DNA of 64,000 bases from Bicyclus anynana (GCF_947172395.1 NC_069086.1:1582501-1646500), one strand, 5' to 3'; counted from the first letter of the stretch, positions 44,731 through 56,900 are shown. Notes: generated by a model not told the origin, from the sequence alone. Program-made: numbers and translations.

Positions 44731-44796
44731 TAGCTAAGTTAAAAATAACAACTTCTACCAAATAACAGGTAGAAGTTGTTATTTTTAACTTAGCTA
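44731..44796. repeat. Perfect 29-bp hairpin with 8-base loop
   Basis: Arms 44731-44759 and 44768-44796 are exact reverse complements (arm starts TAGCTAAGTTAAAAATAAC); loop AAATAACA. The pairing stops abruptly at both ends. Confidence 0.9.
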
Positions 44797-45876
44797 ATAA
44801 GATTAATTATTTACCAGGAAATACAGGAGTATGTAAGCGCCAAGCGACTTAAACTAGTAAGTAGTGGGTGAAAATAATATTTCTGTAAAAAATCTCAGTA
44901 GCATTCTGCCTTCGAAGTTGGTGAAGATACCTACACTACTGCAGCATTATTCTTTAACGACATATTTTTGTAACTCGACAGTGTGATTTCCAAATTCGTC
45001 TCTACCTTTATAACACGATTTAAACTCTTAGTAATAGAGACGAATTCAAAAAATCACTACAATAAAATATAGTCCATACAGAGTAAGGTAGATAGAGTCC
45101 TGTTAGAAAGTAGGTAGTATTAGAAATTATTCTCTCATTTATTTGTACTTTTTTGATTTTATAAAATACAAAATATTATAAAAATACTCCACTTTCCAGA
45201 GTGAGTAACCTCCACTCAATGCGCGCCGTCACAAGAATAACTGCCTTCTGTATTCGTTGGTCGTAATAATAACTTGCATTTTAAACTAATCGTCAAACAT
45301 ATCACTACTTAACCCCATTTCTGATGATCATGATTATGAAAAGCGATTAAAACCTCCATAATATTTTATTTATTATTGTATAATAAAGGTATTTCAAAAA
45401 TAGCCAACAAATACAATACGTAAAGGTTCAACAATTTTATATAATAACTAGGCTTTACTCTCTTGCACCACAGTAAACATATTCATACTGCATGCTCTAC
45501 TAAAGCTGCGATTGCATTACATTTCCTTGCATTTCTTTTCATAAAGCTGATAATGTTATTATGTCTAATGAAAATATGACTAAGGAAACCGTATAAACTC
45601 ATGTGCAATAAGAATTTTCCTTATAGAAAACTCCTGGGGCTTTAAATGGATATGTAAAGTGAAATAGAGCAACTGTTATTTCCAGTAAAGCGAGGTATTG
45701 TGTACTTAAATGCATTGGAGAAAACTAATATGAAGAAACTTAGGTATTGTACCACTCAAAATTGTAACAAGTCAACTATAGTTAAGACCCCGGCATGTAA
45801 GTTGAACCAGAAGGACAGCTGCTGTCTGCGCAGGTATAATTATAAAAAAAAGTGTTAGGCATTCATTGCAGGACAT
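44797..45876. other. No gene identified
   Basis: AT-rich. The last 15 bases before the RTE fragment (CATTGCAGGACATAG, 45864-45878) are a tiny reversed piece of the same LINE's 3' region. Confidence 0.4.
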
Positions 45877-46078
45877 AGGGGACGTTGGGGTCCCAAAGTG
45901 CTGGAATAGCGACACCCGCACTAGTAAGCGCAGTGTTGGTCGACCCCCTACCTGGTGGTCGTCTACTGACGACATCAAGCGAGTTGCAGGGTTTCGCTGG
46001 ATGCAGGTGCTCAGTATCGTGATGTTTGGAAGTCCCTACAAAAGGCTTATGTCCTGCAGTGAACGTCCATCGGCTGAT

Positions 46079-46112
<34 letters not shown>
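45877..46112 (+). mobile_element. RTE LINE 3' fragment
   Basis: From 'GGACGTTGGGGTCCCAAAG' to 'CGTCCATCGGCTGATATG' and a long ATG tail (46079-46111). Closest to the 13469/50634 subfamily, with a small insertion (GGTCGTC) and a stop (GGAATAGCG) in the frame. Confidence 0.85.
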
Positions 46113-46544
46113 CGTACTCGTATTTTTCTTGGCTACTCTTATTGACAGCGGTCACTTTATGACATTCAGTCGAGAGGGCATACAATTAAAACAATAAACA
46201 AAGTCGTAAGCATGTGTTGTATTTAGAAGCTGGTAAGTTTCGAAGTAAAGAAACGCATGATGAATACGACGCACTTTGCCGCCTCACTGACCAATCTCAA
46301 AATCTCCGCCTTTATTCAAATCCATTTCACCACAAAGGGGTTTGCCATGAAATAGTGGCAAAGTTTGTAATGGGACGATTAGGAGATATAAATTCCCTTT
46401 ACGACGTCCAAGGGCTGCAATTACCCCAGTTGCGAGGTTCTTATGATGGACGGCCGGATGTGGGTTTTTATTTCTGAAATACAACGTTGTTAAAACGCTT
46501 AACAGCTGATTAAGTTTCTAGGGATGTACACTTCGTCAATGTCG
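46113..46544. other. No supported gene
   Basis: A plus-strand frame at 46214-46477 stays open for 87 codons (YLEAGKFRSKETHDEYDALC near its start) but I recognise no family; an old exon or transposon scrap is possible. Confidence 0.35.
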
Positions 46545-46720
46545 ACACTAATATTATATAGAGGAAAGATTTGTGTTCTTGTTTGTACCTAATAAACTCA
46601 AAACTACGGGATCAAATACTTTCACTAATAAAAAGCTACATTATTAGGGAGTAACACAGGCAATGTTCCATACCCGAATTTCTACAGGAGTGGTAGGTTC
46701 TGCTAGAATATTACAACATC
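46545..46720 (+). repeat. Helitron-like short dispersed repeat
   Basis: 'ACACTAATATTATATAGAGG' start, 'CTAATAAAAAGCTACATTAT' core; sister of 4930-5090. Confidence 0.5.
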
Positions 46721-46764
46721 ACAAATTCACAAACTTTACCTATTAATAATTATTATTGTTTTAA

Positions 46765-46900
46765 ATTGTCAAGGAATTCCTTAACCCTACATCCAGTAGT
46801 CACAAGTCCTGGACTTTGCTTGGTGTTTTTCTCTCTATCACGCGATGGACCCGGCACCTGCACGGTGAATCCATGGAATGCTAAGATATTCGTCTCTCAA
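46765..46900. repeat. Dispersed repeat family D, fragment
   Basis: 'TTGTCAAGGAATTCCTTAACC', 'GATGGACCCGGCACCTGC' and 'GGAATGCTAAGATATTCGTC' match 7530-7660. Confidence 0.65.
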
Positions 46901-47634
46901 ATATTATTTATTAGTATAAATATGTTTTTTCTTTCGTAGTTCCTGATAAAAGCTTGTTTATACTCAACATTCTTAGTAGTATATTTTAAGAATGATTTAA
47001 CTCGGTCTCGGTTTTAATAAGGCCATCTAGTATTAAATAGTTTAATATGATAGTTCCAAGTAGTGAGCAAATTCGAAAGATTATCAGAAATTAATTAAAG
47101 AACGTTAATTCCTACAAAGATTTCTGTATCCCAAAATTCGTCAAAACTATCCAATCTACAATGTGATACAAAAATGTCAACAAAACTGTCTGGGCTCTCC
47201 AGTGAGCACACAAAAACGGAGCCAACTTTCCACGTAGTCGTACAGTTTTCAATCCAGTAAGTGCAGTATAAATAAATAACAGCCTCTCCGAGTATCTCGC
47301 AGAACTAATATCAGTGTTTTGTAAACAGACTGGCTTGAAATAACAGGGATTGCGCTAGAGGCAATATTTTGCAAGCAAGTGTACTGATGAGAGTTTGCAG
47401 TTTGGCTTTATCTGGTTACAGTTTAACGTGGCATTTTGACGGTTCTGAATTTGCAGTGCAGCTTTATACAAAGGATTTAATAAGCTCGCAAATAACGGGC
47501 CCTGACCGCCTTCTTTGTATAACCAACTAATAGTGTTCCAGCTGAAATATTCTGTTGTAGCAATGTTGTACGATTGTTTTGAACTAATGCCCATGAAGTT
47601 AACTGGGTGCTTACGAGTGGTTCTATATATAAAT
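46901..47634. other. No gene identified
   Basis: AT-rich; the minus-strand ORF at 47355-47594 has no domain support. Confidence 0.4.
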
Positions 47635-47636
47635 TA

Positions 47637-47720
47637 CTAGCTGACGCCTCGCGGTTTCACGCGTAGTTCCCGCTCCCGAGAGAATAATATAGCCATTTAC
47701 AAATATCGTGGCTTCCTAGT
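47637..47720 (-). repeat. Helitron-like repeat fragment, reverse
   Basis: 'CTAGCTGACGCCTCGCGGTT' start and 'TAGTTCCCGCTCCCGAGAG', the second subfamily (as at 61852). Confidence 0.55.
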
Positions 47721-47844
47721 TTTTAAAAATTGGTTTAGGAGTTGAAGAGAAATTACCTCCTACAATAACACAAATTTTACCTCTTTTAATATTAGTACCA
47801 ATAGAGTAAAGATAATTATAATAATTATAAAAGAAAGTTATACA

Positions 47845-48150
47845 GGCTTTCATCGGGCGATGGAGCAAGATATGCCCGTAGTATCTCTGCGAGATCGAAT
47901 CAAGAATAAAGAGATCATGAACCAACGAGTCGCTAAACTAAGGAGATTATTGACTGGGCATAGTTCAAAGAGCCAATGGCCGATCCAAGTAGTTGAAATA
48001 ACGACACCACACCCGGTGGTGGGAAAAACCCAGTATTAGTTGACGGGGGACTGTTAATAAGGTATAGATGACAACGGTTCAGGACCGTTTTGTTTAGAAG
48101 TCCCTACAAAAGGCTTAAAATTCTTAGTGGACGTCCATGGTGATCTGATG
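47845..48150 (+). mobile_element. Old, degenerate RTE LINE 3' fragment
   Basis: Traces of the frame region: 'GGGCGATGGAGCAAGATATG', 'CTCTGCGAGATCGAATCAAG', 'AGTCCCTACAAAAGGCTTA', 'GTGGACGTCCATGG'. Many indels. Confidence 0.7.
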
Positions 48151-48518
48151 ATATTATTGTCCTCACTGAATTTCAAAATGTATGGCACTTGTAAAATGTA
48201 AATATCGGACATGCTTAAAAAGGATTTCTTTTAAATATACAGGGAGTGTAGTGGATAACACAAAGATACTGCCTCACCACTAAGTAAGCCTTTATATCTC
48301 TGGATAATGTACATTGTAGGTGTAACACAGATAGGTGGGCAAATATAAAAAAATCACCCGTGTTTACACGCGGACGTCCCTAATCCGTATTTATTTTATT
48401 TAGCTACTAATGAGAAATAATGCTTTTCTGAGATACAGGGGATTATCTCGCGACGCTATGTGGCTTAGGTTAGCTTTAGAGGAAAAACTCCGTTAGTGTA
48501 GGTAACGCCTACTCGTAA

Positions 48519-48740
48519 GGGAGATGCCTCATTAGTGCGATGCGTGCTGTGGCGTCGTTTCCCAAATATTTTTTATAAGATACCACATCGACGTTGCATC
48601 CTCGCAGCGACGTGTCAATAGAGCTCCGTTGCTACTAGTGTTGAGAGTGACTTGGTGCGTGCGTCATCCTGTTTCAGGTGAGACATACGATGCATTTATC
48701 CGTTGCACGATGCAACGAAACGCACTAATGAGATTATCCC
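48519..48740. mobile_element. MITE, PIF/Harbinger-like (222 bp)
   Basis: Terminal inverted repeats GGGAGATGCCTCATTAGTG / GGGATAATCTCATTAGTG (one gap), both continuing CG. TAA on both sides (48516-48518, 48741-48743) fits a 3-bp target duplication. No coding content. Inner sequence GC-richer than surroundings. Confidence 0.65.
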
Positions 48741-48782
48741 TAAATGATTATTAATTGATACTTACATTGTAAGGGCCATACC

Positions 48783-48965
48783 TTTTTTTTCTTATTTCTA
48801 AGTTAACCCTTGACTGCAATCTCTCCTGATGGTAATTGATGATGCAATATAAGATGGAAGCGGGCTAACTTGTCAGGAGTTGCATGAAAATCCACACCCC
48901 TTTTGGTTTCTACATGACATCGTGCCGGAATGCTAAATAGCTTAGCGGTACGTCTTTGACGGACC
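48783..48965 (-). repeat. SINE-like repeat, family C, reverse
   Basis: T-rich start (reversed A tail), 'AGTTAACCCTTGACTGCAATC', 'AAGATGGAAGCGGGCTAAC', 'CATCGTGCCGGAATGCTAAA'. Confidence 0.7.
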
Positions 48966-49131
48966 CGCGTCAAATGATAAACCTTGTAAGTGTGTCAGTG
49001 AATGTGTATGTGCAGTAGGCGACTTATGATTTTGGTGCAAAATGACTTTAAGTGGTAGATATTACAAAGTTCCAGGCCCTCAACCATCCGAATACCTTTT
49101 TTTTATATTTTCCTTAAAATAAGTATGAGGT

Positions 49132-49160
49132 ACAATTACTCAGTTTAACTGAGTAATTGT
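49132..49160. repeat. Perfect 14-bp palindrome around one base
   Basis: ACAATTACTCAGTT - T - AACTGAGTAATTGT. No surrounding element recognised. Confidence 0.85.
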
Positions 49161-49751
49161 TCCGCATACCATCCCTCCGAAAATTTATGAATTAATAAAA
49201 CATTGAATTGCAATTGAAAAACATTGGTTTCATGAAAAATATAGACCATAATTATTATGCTGAGAAATATTATTTTCTAATTTAATAAATTTATTATGTA
49301 CGCAAAATGTGTTGATGTACCACACACACTTGACTTTATCCTTCTAAAAACATCAACTTAGCGTATAACCGTAACTGAAATGAATTACTAAGAATTCATT
49401 TCTATGAAGCACCAAAACACGCTGAGCTAAGTATAGTACAAATTTATTACAACAGTGTTGATAAAGTTGGAGTTACTAGCGCTCTAGACGCAATTTGTGA
49501 TATTTTTAGGGTTATCTTAATCGTAAAGCCAGTAATTACTATGGAAGCGACGCGTTTATTTTCCGCCTTAAAACTTACTGTGTGGTACAATTAATAAGAT
49601 AACTGCGTTTAGAGTTGTATGTCAATAATCCCTGCCTCCCTGCTAATGCTACACACTCGTATATTCTTTGTTCTTTATTTATACGTAAACTCTTCATCTA
49701 CTACTCTTTCACACGCTCTAACCATCTTCATGTATTTTGCTTAATGACACC
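49161..49751. other. No gene identified
   Basis: AT-rich DNA without recognisable content. Confidence 0.4.
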
Positions 49752-50058
49752 TATCAATATCATCATCGCCTCTCTGCTGAACTTGAGTCTCGTCTCAGCA
49801 TGAGAGGGATTAGGCCTACCACGCTGGCCCAATGCGGATTGGCAGACTTCACACATGCAGAGAATTAAGAAAATTCTCTGGTATGCAGGTTTCCTCACGT
49901 TTTTCCTTCATTGACTGAGACAAGTGATATTTAATTTTTTAATTCATAAATCAATTGAAAAGTTGGAGGTGCAAGCCCCGGACCGGATTCGAACACACAC
50001 CGTCCGGAAACGGAGGCAGAGGTCGTATCCACTGGGCTATCACGGCTCTTACATGCAT
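49752..50058 (-). repeat. SINE-A, tRNA-derived, near full length
   Basis: Reversed: 'AGAGCCGTGATAGCCCAGTGG' head with A-box, B-box GTTCGAATCC, 'GGGGCTTGCACCTCC', and an ATGATGAT tail at the left. Best-preserved pol III boxes of the family here. Confidence 0.8.
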
Positions 50059-50568
50059 GACATTAATTAACAGATACAAAGGGTGTTGCGTCATAAATAG
50101 CGTTATAAATGACGATTTGACATTAACATTACATGCGGCATCTACTTGTTCCACCGCCTATTTTATATAACATAGCATGATAAATGTTAGATGATATTAT
50201 CAAATCGTATACGCTTGTCGCTTATGACCGATGTCAAGATAAGATAGATGGATATTTATCTTTCGTAGGAGTCAGACGCAACGGAGGGTTAAGATATCCT
50301 AGCCCTTTGTAAGCGTATGCGGGTTGCGTAATACATTATTATTATTCAAAAGCATGTACCTATGTTTATTGCGCAATAATAGAGATAGAGCCACTTAGAG
50401 TTTGTGCCAGAACAATAGGATAATGAAGTAACTTTTCAAAGGTCTGTATCTGTATGAATATATCTGAGCTACGGTAATATGCTCATTATGATGTCTATGG
50501 TGTTCATAGAGATAGAAAAACATTTAAGGTATATATTTCGCGAAAAATTTATATTTAAGTATGTTGTT
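50059..50568. other. No gene identified
   Basis: Ordinary AT-rich DNA up to the TAA microsatellite. Confidence 0.4.
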
Positions 50569-50588
50569 TAATAATAATAATAATAATA
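50569..50588. repeat. TAA microsatellite, left border of Dong/R4-like LINE
   Basis: About six and a half TAA units followed directly by 'TGACACCTGCCATCCGTC', the presumed 5' end of the LINE. A matching TAA run lies at 57685-57704. Confidence 0.7.
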
Positions 50589-50655
50589 TGACACCTGCCA
50601 TCCGTCTGGAGTGACATATTTTTTCAAACAAATCATCATCATCATCATCATCATA

Positions 50656-53240
50656 TCAGCCGATGGACGTCCACTGCAGGACATAGGCCTTTTGTAGGGA
50701 CTTCCAAACATCACGATACTGAGCCGCCTGCATCCAGCGAATCCCTGCGACTCGCTTGATGTCGTCAGTCCACCTGGTGGGGGGTCGGCCAACACTGCGC
50801 TTACTAGTGCGGGGTCGCCATTCCAGCACTTTGGGACCCCAACGTCCATCGGCTCTTCGAACTATGTGCCCCGCCCATTGCCACTTCAGCTTCGCAACTC
50901 GTTGAGCTATGTCGGTGACTTTGGTTCTTCTGCGGATCTCCTCATTTCTGATTCGATCACGCAGAGATACTCCTAACATAGCTCGTTCCATCGCCCTCTG
51001 TGTGACTCTAAGCCTTCTTATGAGGCCCATAGTTAGCGACCAAGTCTCGGAACCATAGGTCATCACTGGCAACACGCACTGTTCGAAGACTTTTGTCTTC
51101 AGGCACTGAGGAATTTCGGACGAAAAGATGTCGCGAAGCTTCCCGAATGCAGCCCAGCCGAGTTGGATTCGACGGTTCACCTCTTTCTCGAAATTGGACC
51201 TACCTAACTGGATCATATGTCCTAGGTATATGTATTCGTCTACAATTTCGAGTGCAGCGTTCTCAACTATAACTGGGTGGAGCGATACATGAGCATTACA
51301 CATTATTTTTGTTTTGCCCATGTTCATTTTCAGGCCCACCTGTTGAGAAACGCTGCTGAGGTCATTGAGCATGGTACTAAGGTCATCCAGAGTCTGTGCC
51401 ATGATGACTACATCATCCGCGAACCGCAGTTGAGTGATGTACTCGCCATTGATGTTGATGCCAAGTCCGCTCCAGTCCAGAAGCTTAAAGACGTCTTCCA
51501 GTGCGGCGGTAAATAGCTTCGGAGAGATCACATCTCCCTGACGCACTCCTCGCTGCAACTGGATTGGCCTCGTAGTCTGATCCTGAATACGGACTGACAT
51601 AGTGGCGTTTTCGTACAAGCACTTCAACGCTTGGATATACCTGTAATCAATTCGGCATCTCTGCAATGACCTTAGCACAGCCCAGGTTTCCACCGAATCG
51701 AAGGCTTTCTCATAGTCCACAAACGCTAAGCAAAGTGGCTGGTTATACTCGTGAGTCTTCTGTATAACCTGCCGCAGCGTATGGATGTGGTCTATGGTAC
51801 TAAAGCCTTTTCGGAAACCGGCTTGTTCGGGAGGCTGGAAGTCGTCAAACCTATTAGCGAGACGATTCGTAATGACTCTCGAGAACAATTTGTAAACATG
51901 GCTTAGCAGCGAGATGGGTCTGTAATTCTTCAGCAAGGTGTTGTCACCTTTTTTGAAGAACAGAACCACCACGCTCCTATGCCACGCCTCAGGCGTCGTG
52001 CCCTCGTGAATGACGGAATTGAACAATCGCTGAAGGACTTTAAGTATCGGTTTTCCACCCGCTTTCAGGAGTTCTGCTGTGATTCCGTCCTCACCTGGCG
52101 CCTTATTGTTCTTCAGGTGTTTGAGAGCCACACTAATCTCGTATAGGCTGACGTCCGGGATATCTTCGGTATAGTGTCGGGTCAACTTGGCTCTGGGGTC
52201 TTTAGCCAAATTGGCAACAGGCTGCTGAGTAGTCGTGTATAGCTGTCCATAGAACTTCTCGACCTCACTTAATAACTCGGGCTTGGAAGAAATTAGATTA
52301 CCGTGTTCGGTCTTCAAACGCGTCAGCTGCCTCTGTCCAATAGACAGATCTCTGGCGAAAACTTTCGAGCCTCGATTATTTTCAATCGCATTTTTAATAC
52401 GCTCGGTATTGAAATTTCGCAAGTCGCTGGTTTGCGACTTAGAGATCTGTCTACTGATTTGTCGGTATTTTGACGCATCTGCTGAAGACTGTAATCTCAT
52501 TTCTTGCCTCTCTTCCATGAGTTTAAGTGTTTGGTCCGAGAACTTTTTGGTTCTTTTCGCACGGTGGGTCTTATAGAACTTAGACCCAACGGAATGGACA
52601 GTTTCCACGAACCTGTTGTTCAGATCGTCCACAGTTTCGCAATTTGCTAGGCAATCAAAGCGGTTCTGCAGTTCTAGTTGAAAGGACTCGGGGTTTTGAA
52701 TATGGGCACGAGTAGGTCGGAGCGTAGACTTCACCAGTCGATACCGTTCCAGCTGAATGTTGATATTCAACGTGCCTCTAACCATTCGGTGATCGCTACC
52801 GGTTTTCACCCTATGGATCACAGAAACATCGTTGAATATTTGCCGTCTGGTAGACAAGATGAAGTCGATCTCGTTTTTCGTGGAACCATCGGGGCTCATC
52901 CAGGTCCATTTCCTGTGTGGTGGCTTCTTGAAGAAGGAGTTCATCATAAAGAGGCCCTCCTTCTCCATGAAGTCAGCCAACATTTGGCCCCTATCGTTCC
53001 GTTGCCCATATCCAAATCGTCCCACTTTCAACTCTGAACCGCTACGTTCGCCCAGCTTTGCGTTAAAATCCCCCATCACAACATTGTAATAAGAGTTTGA
53101 GGCATGTATGGCTTTAGAAATATCCTCATACAATACCTCTACCTCCTCGTCGGGATGTGTCGAGGTCGGTGCGTAAACCTGTATAACCTTCAACGAATAC
53201 CGTTTGGTAATTCGGAGGACCAGGAACGCTACCCGGGGTG
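50656..53240 (-). CDS. RTE endonuclease C-terminal part plus reverse transcriptase
   Basis: An open frame of about 860 codons (the ORF reaches 53274, but the first dozen residues come from the inverted leader). It starts inside the endonuclease at RVAFLVLRITKRY, then VYAPTSTH, MGDFNAK, NEIDFIL and GSDHRMV. The RT has KAPGEDG, FVDYEKAFDS, GVRQGDVISP and FADD (residues 618-621 of the ORF), and the protein ends WKSLQKAYVLQWTSIG. All RT motifs are intact. The first endonuclease motifs (N and E) are absent because that end is inverted at 53482-53848, so this copy cannot make a whole protein. Confidence 0.9.
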
Positions 53241-53481
53241 TAAGGGGGAGGCTAGTACCAGTCAGTCTCCCCAACTGCCAACCTCACCTGCTCGTGGTGC
53301 ACCCTGCAGATGGACCGACGAGGCTCTGGCGACCGACGAATGGCGGTATATCCATTCCCACAGGCTAGATTACGAAATGCCTCAGGCCGGTGTCGGGCAG
53401 CAGCGACACCGGCGCGAGTAATCTAGCACTGCGCTGACCAACCCGCATGCCCAGCGTGGTCAGTACTGGGCAAAACTTTGT

Positions 53482-53848
53482 ATGGACGGCAAAAACAAAA
53501 CACAGCCCCTAGTCCCCGGCAGCCCCGCTATTCCTGGCTCTGGCAGCGGTTATGGTAACGGCGGGGCAAGGGGTGTTAAGAATCTCCGGCAGAGATTCCG
53601 CTGCCAACCCCGACGACTAGACCTGGCAACATACAACGCACGCACTTTGAGGTCCGACGAAAAGGTCATCGAGCTGGAAGAAGTTATGAGCAAGTTGCAC
53701 TGGGATATCATAGGATTGTCTGAAGTCCGAAGAGAGGGGGAGGGCTCGATAATCCTTGAATCCGGCAACATGCTCTACTACCGGGAGGGCGACCAACAGT
53801 CCCAGGGTGGTGTCGGATTTATCGTTCACAAGTCCCTCGTGAACAATG
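53482..53848 (+). pseudogene. Inverted N-terminal endonuclease piece of the RTE LINE
   Basis: From ATG, about 122 codons: a Gly/Pro-rich lead, then LATYNARTLRS (endonuclease Asn motif), DIIGLSEVRREG (catalytic Glu) and QGGVGFIVHKSLVNN. The frame is cut at 53848 by the target duplication. The continuation is the minus-strand RVAFLVL at 53240. Upstream, 53246-53481 is the element leader on the plus strand. Confidence 0.88.
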
Positions 53849-53958
53849 TTCAAACAAATAAATAAAATTAAAATAATTTAAATATATACGCTACAAATAA
53901 GCCAAATCAAATAGAAACAGTAAAATGAATTTGAAGAACATTATAAACCATAGAAAAT

Positions 53959-56900
53959 ATGCGACGAGTTGGCGGCCAGAGCACCAGCGCACGAAATAAC
54001 ATCTTCATATCGTCGTCGACGTCGCCGTCGTCGTCTGAGGAATTTAAGACCCCGCCAACATCTGCGGGGGATGAGACACCCGTGCGGACGACTCATCGGG
54101 GTGTCACCACACGACGACGGCAACACCAACAACAACAGCAACAACACCAGCAGGACGTCGACGAGATACCACTACCGGAGAGCTTGGATCAAGAGGGGCT
54201 GCGGGCTCCTGTGAGTGCTCCCGCTACCGGTGGTGTAGTGCGTCGCATGAGATGGTCTCGTCCACTCAATGAGAGCGTCATGCGAGCGTACTATGGGGCG
54301 ACAGAGGGGGGAACTAACCTTACTGCGTACCGGTCAAGGATGTTGTCTATGTTTCAGACTCTTGAGCCAACAGTGACCGTGACTGCGCAGCGACTATCGG
54401 ATCAGGTGCGAGCAATCCAGCGACGTCATCTGCTAGATGAAGCTCACCTTGAACGACTGCGCTCTACTTCAGTACAAATCGATACCATCCGTAGCTTACC
54501 TCAGCAAACATTGCAAACCAACATCCCAGAGTTGCTACAGGATGGTATCGATATGCAAGTAAGTAGCCAGAATTATGAGCAATTGAGGAGAACTTTGGAG
54601 GATTCTATTGTGACATACAGGTACATGCCTCTTAATTTAAGACCAAAATTGCCTCGTTTGCCTGTACATAGACGAAATATGGCGTTAGTGGGGGTTCTAG
54701 ATCAGATTTTAGGTGAATATCTCGTAACATCTGAGGACCTTAGTGATACGCATTCGATTCTATTCTGTGGAGCCGTTGCGGCGTGTCGTATTGCGGGTGT
54801 CAAATTCCCTGAACCACGCACGGTTCCGCAGAGGACGGGTCAAGCACCAGCTTGGCGGACCAGAATCGAAAGGCGTATCACACTGACTAGAACTCTCATA
54901 GCTAAGCTAATCTGCTTCAAGGAGGGCAACAATCGCCCTAGAGTTATGCGATTTGTGAATCAGGCTTTTGCTGGGACTGACACACGTCCGTTCCAGTACT
55001 TGGCTTGTGTCACCGAACGCATTGACTTCTTGAAGCAGAAAGTCTATGCATGGGCACAACGCATTAGGCGTTATAAAGAGCGCATAGACCGGTATAATCA
55101 GAATAGAATCTTCCAAAGTGACCAACGGAAAGTGTACAGGAACTGGGAACGATCCAGTGCCTGTGTGACAGATGGGGAACCTCCGACTTCTGATGCTATG
55201 TCAGATTTCTGGCGTAGCATCTGGTCGGCCCCCGTAGGCCACACTGAAGGCGATTGGATGAGTACTGTCAAGGAAGAGTGTGCAATGGTGGAACAAATGA
55301 TTCCGATATCCATTACTACAGAAAATGTAAGTTGTGCAATTCATCCGGCGTCAAACTGGAAATGCCCAGGACCGGACGGATTGCACAACTTCTGGTTAAA
55401 ATGGTTTCGTAGCGCCCATTCTATCTTGGCAGTGCAATTTCAAAATGCCATTGACACTGGATCGCTACCGGCATTTTTAACAACTGGTGTCACGTTCCTG
55501 CTACACAAATCCGGAAGTACCACAGACCCCAAAAACTACCGACCGATAACATGCTTACCCACCATCTATAAGCTCCTTACATCCATTCTGTCATCAAAAT
55601 TAACGATGCATATAAATGCAAATAATATTTTGGCCCCAACACAGAATGGATGTAAGGCCCGGTCTCGTGGTACAAAGGAACTTCTCCTCATAGACACTGC
55701 TATTTGCCAACAGGTTCGGCGAAACAGAAAAAATCTCACGGCTGCTTGGATAGACTACAAGAAGGCCTATGATTCGGTGCCTCATTCATGGCTCATGGAG
55801 GTCATGCGGTTGTACAAGGTCGATACAACACTATGCTCTTTTCTTGAGTCATGTATGAGACAGTGGATGACAGTTCTTCGTCACCCAGGCGCTTCTGAGT
55901 GTTCTGAATCGAATGAACTGATAGGGATTAGGCGAGGTATTTTTCAGGGCGATAGTTTGAGCCCTTTATGGTTTTGTCTAGCCCTTAATCCTCTCAGTAC
56001 TTTACTGCGGGATTCAGGGCTAGGCTTTCGCCTTCGCAGGGGTGGTGAGCTCATATCTCACTTGCTTTACATGGATGACCTCAAGCTGTATGCATCAAAG
56101 CGTACAGACCTAGTGTCATTGCTGAAGATTACTCAAACCTTTAGCAATGACATAAGGATGGAATTTGGTGTAGACAAGTGTGCGGTCATCAATGTAGAGC
56201 GAGGAAGGATAGTGAGCTCCGAGAATATAGTTATTTCAGAAACTATCATTCTCAGATCACTCCTTGAAGGCGAGACCTATAAATACCTTGGAATGACAGA
56301 AGCACTTGGTATTGAGACAGGGAATATGAAACAGGTAGTGAAGAAACGCTTCTTTGGCCGCCTGAAAAAAGTCCTAAAAAGTCTTTTATCAGGCGGTAAC
56401 AAGGTACGTGCCTTCAATAGCTGGGTCATGCCCTTACTCATATACACTTTTGGCATTCTAAAGTGGACTCAAACGAACTGGATTCCCTGGACTGTAAAGT
56501 CCGCAAACTGCTGACGTCATACCGGATGCATCACCCCCGTTCATCTGTAATGAGATTGTACATCCCACGCAAGTGTGGAGGACGTGGCTTCTTAAACGCC
56601 AAGAACCTCCATAATCGTGAGGTGTGCAATCTCAGAGATCATTTTCTCAAGATGAATGTGAGTATGTTTCAGGATGTCGTTGCAGTGGATAAGGGACTTA
56701 CCCCGCTATCCCTAGGCAAAGAGAACTGGCGCAAGCCTATAGTAATTAGTAACTCAGATCGTGTGGCAATATGGAAGAGCAAGGAGTTGCATGGACGATT
56801 CTACAAGGCCCTTACTGGGCCGGATGTAGATCAAATAACATCTGTATCTTGGTTGCAATTCGGTGACCTCTTTGGGGAAACCGAGGGTTTTGTCTGTGCA

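Larger units (their letters stand above)
50634..53848 (-). mobile_element. RTE LINE with inverted 5' segment (twin-priming structure)
   Basis: Flanked by perfect 11-bp copies of TTCAAACAAAT (50623-50633, 53849-53859), so it is one insertion. From the CAT-repeat tail at 50634 to about 53240 it reads on the minus strand. From about 53246 to 53848 it reads on the plus strand and holds the GC-rich leader and the first part of the endonuclease. The two parts meet head to head and together make up one protein with few or no residues missing. Confidence 0.92.

Noticed and set aside
46079..46111. Regular short-unit repeats (also 50634-50655, 1-142 tail, 29886) that could suggest an array
   Set aside because: They are ATG/AAT microsatellite tails of LINEs; there are no spaced identical repeats, so no CRISPR-like array, which is not expected in an insect.
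46214..46477. 87-codon ORF as an exon
   Set aside because: Reasonable composition but no clear acceptor or donor pair, and no family match.
49985..50050. tRNA-like A and B boxes here and at 30838, 32380, 35872, 37402, 61230
   Set aside because: The boxes sit in repeated units with non-tRNA bodies and no cloverleaf; they are SINE heads, not tRNA genes.
56463..56514. Overlap of the two Dong/R4-like frames as programmed frameshifting
   Set aside because: No slippery heptamer was seen and the overlap falls inside a stretch conserved in one-ORF relatives; a simple deletion is more likely.
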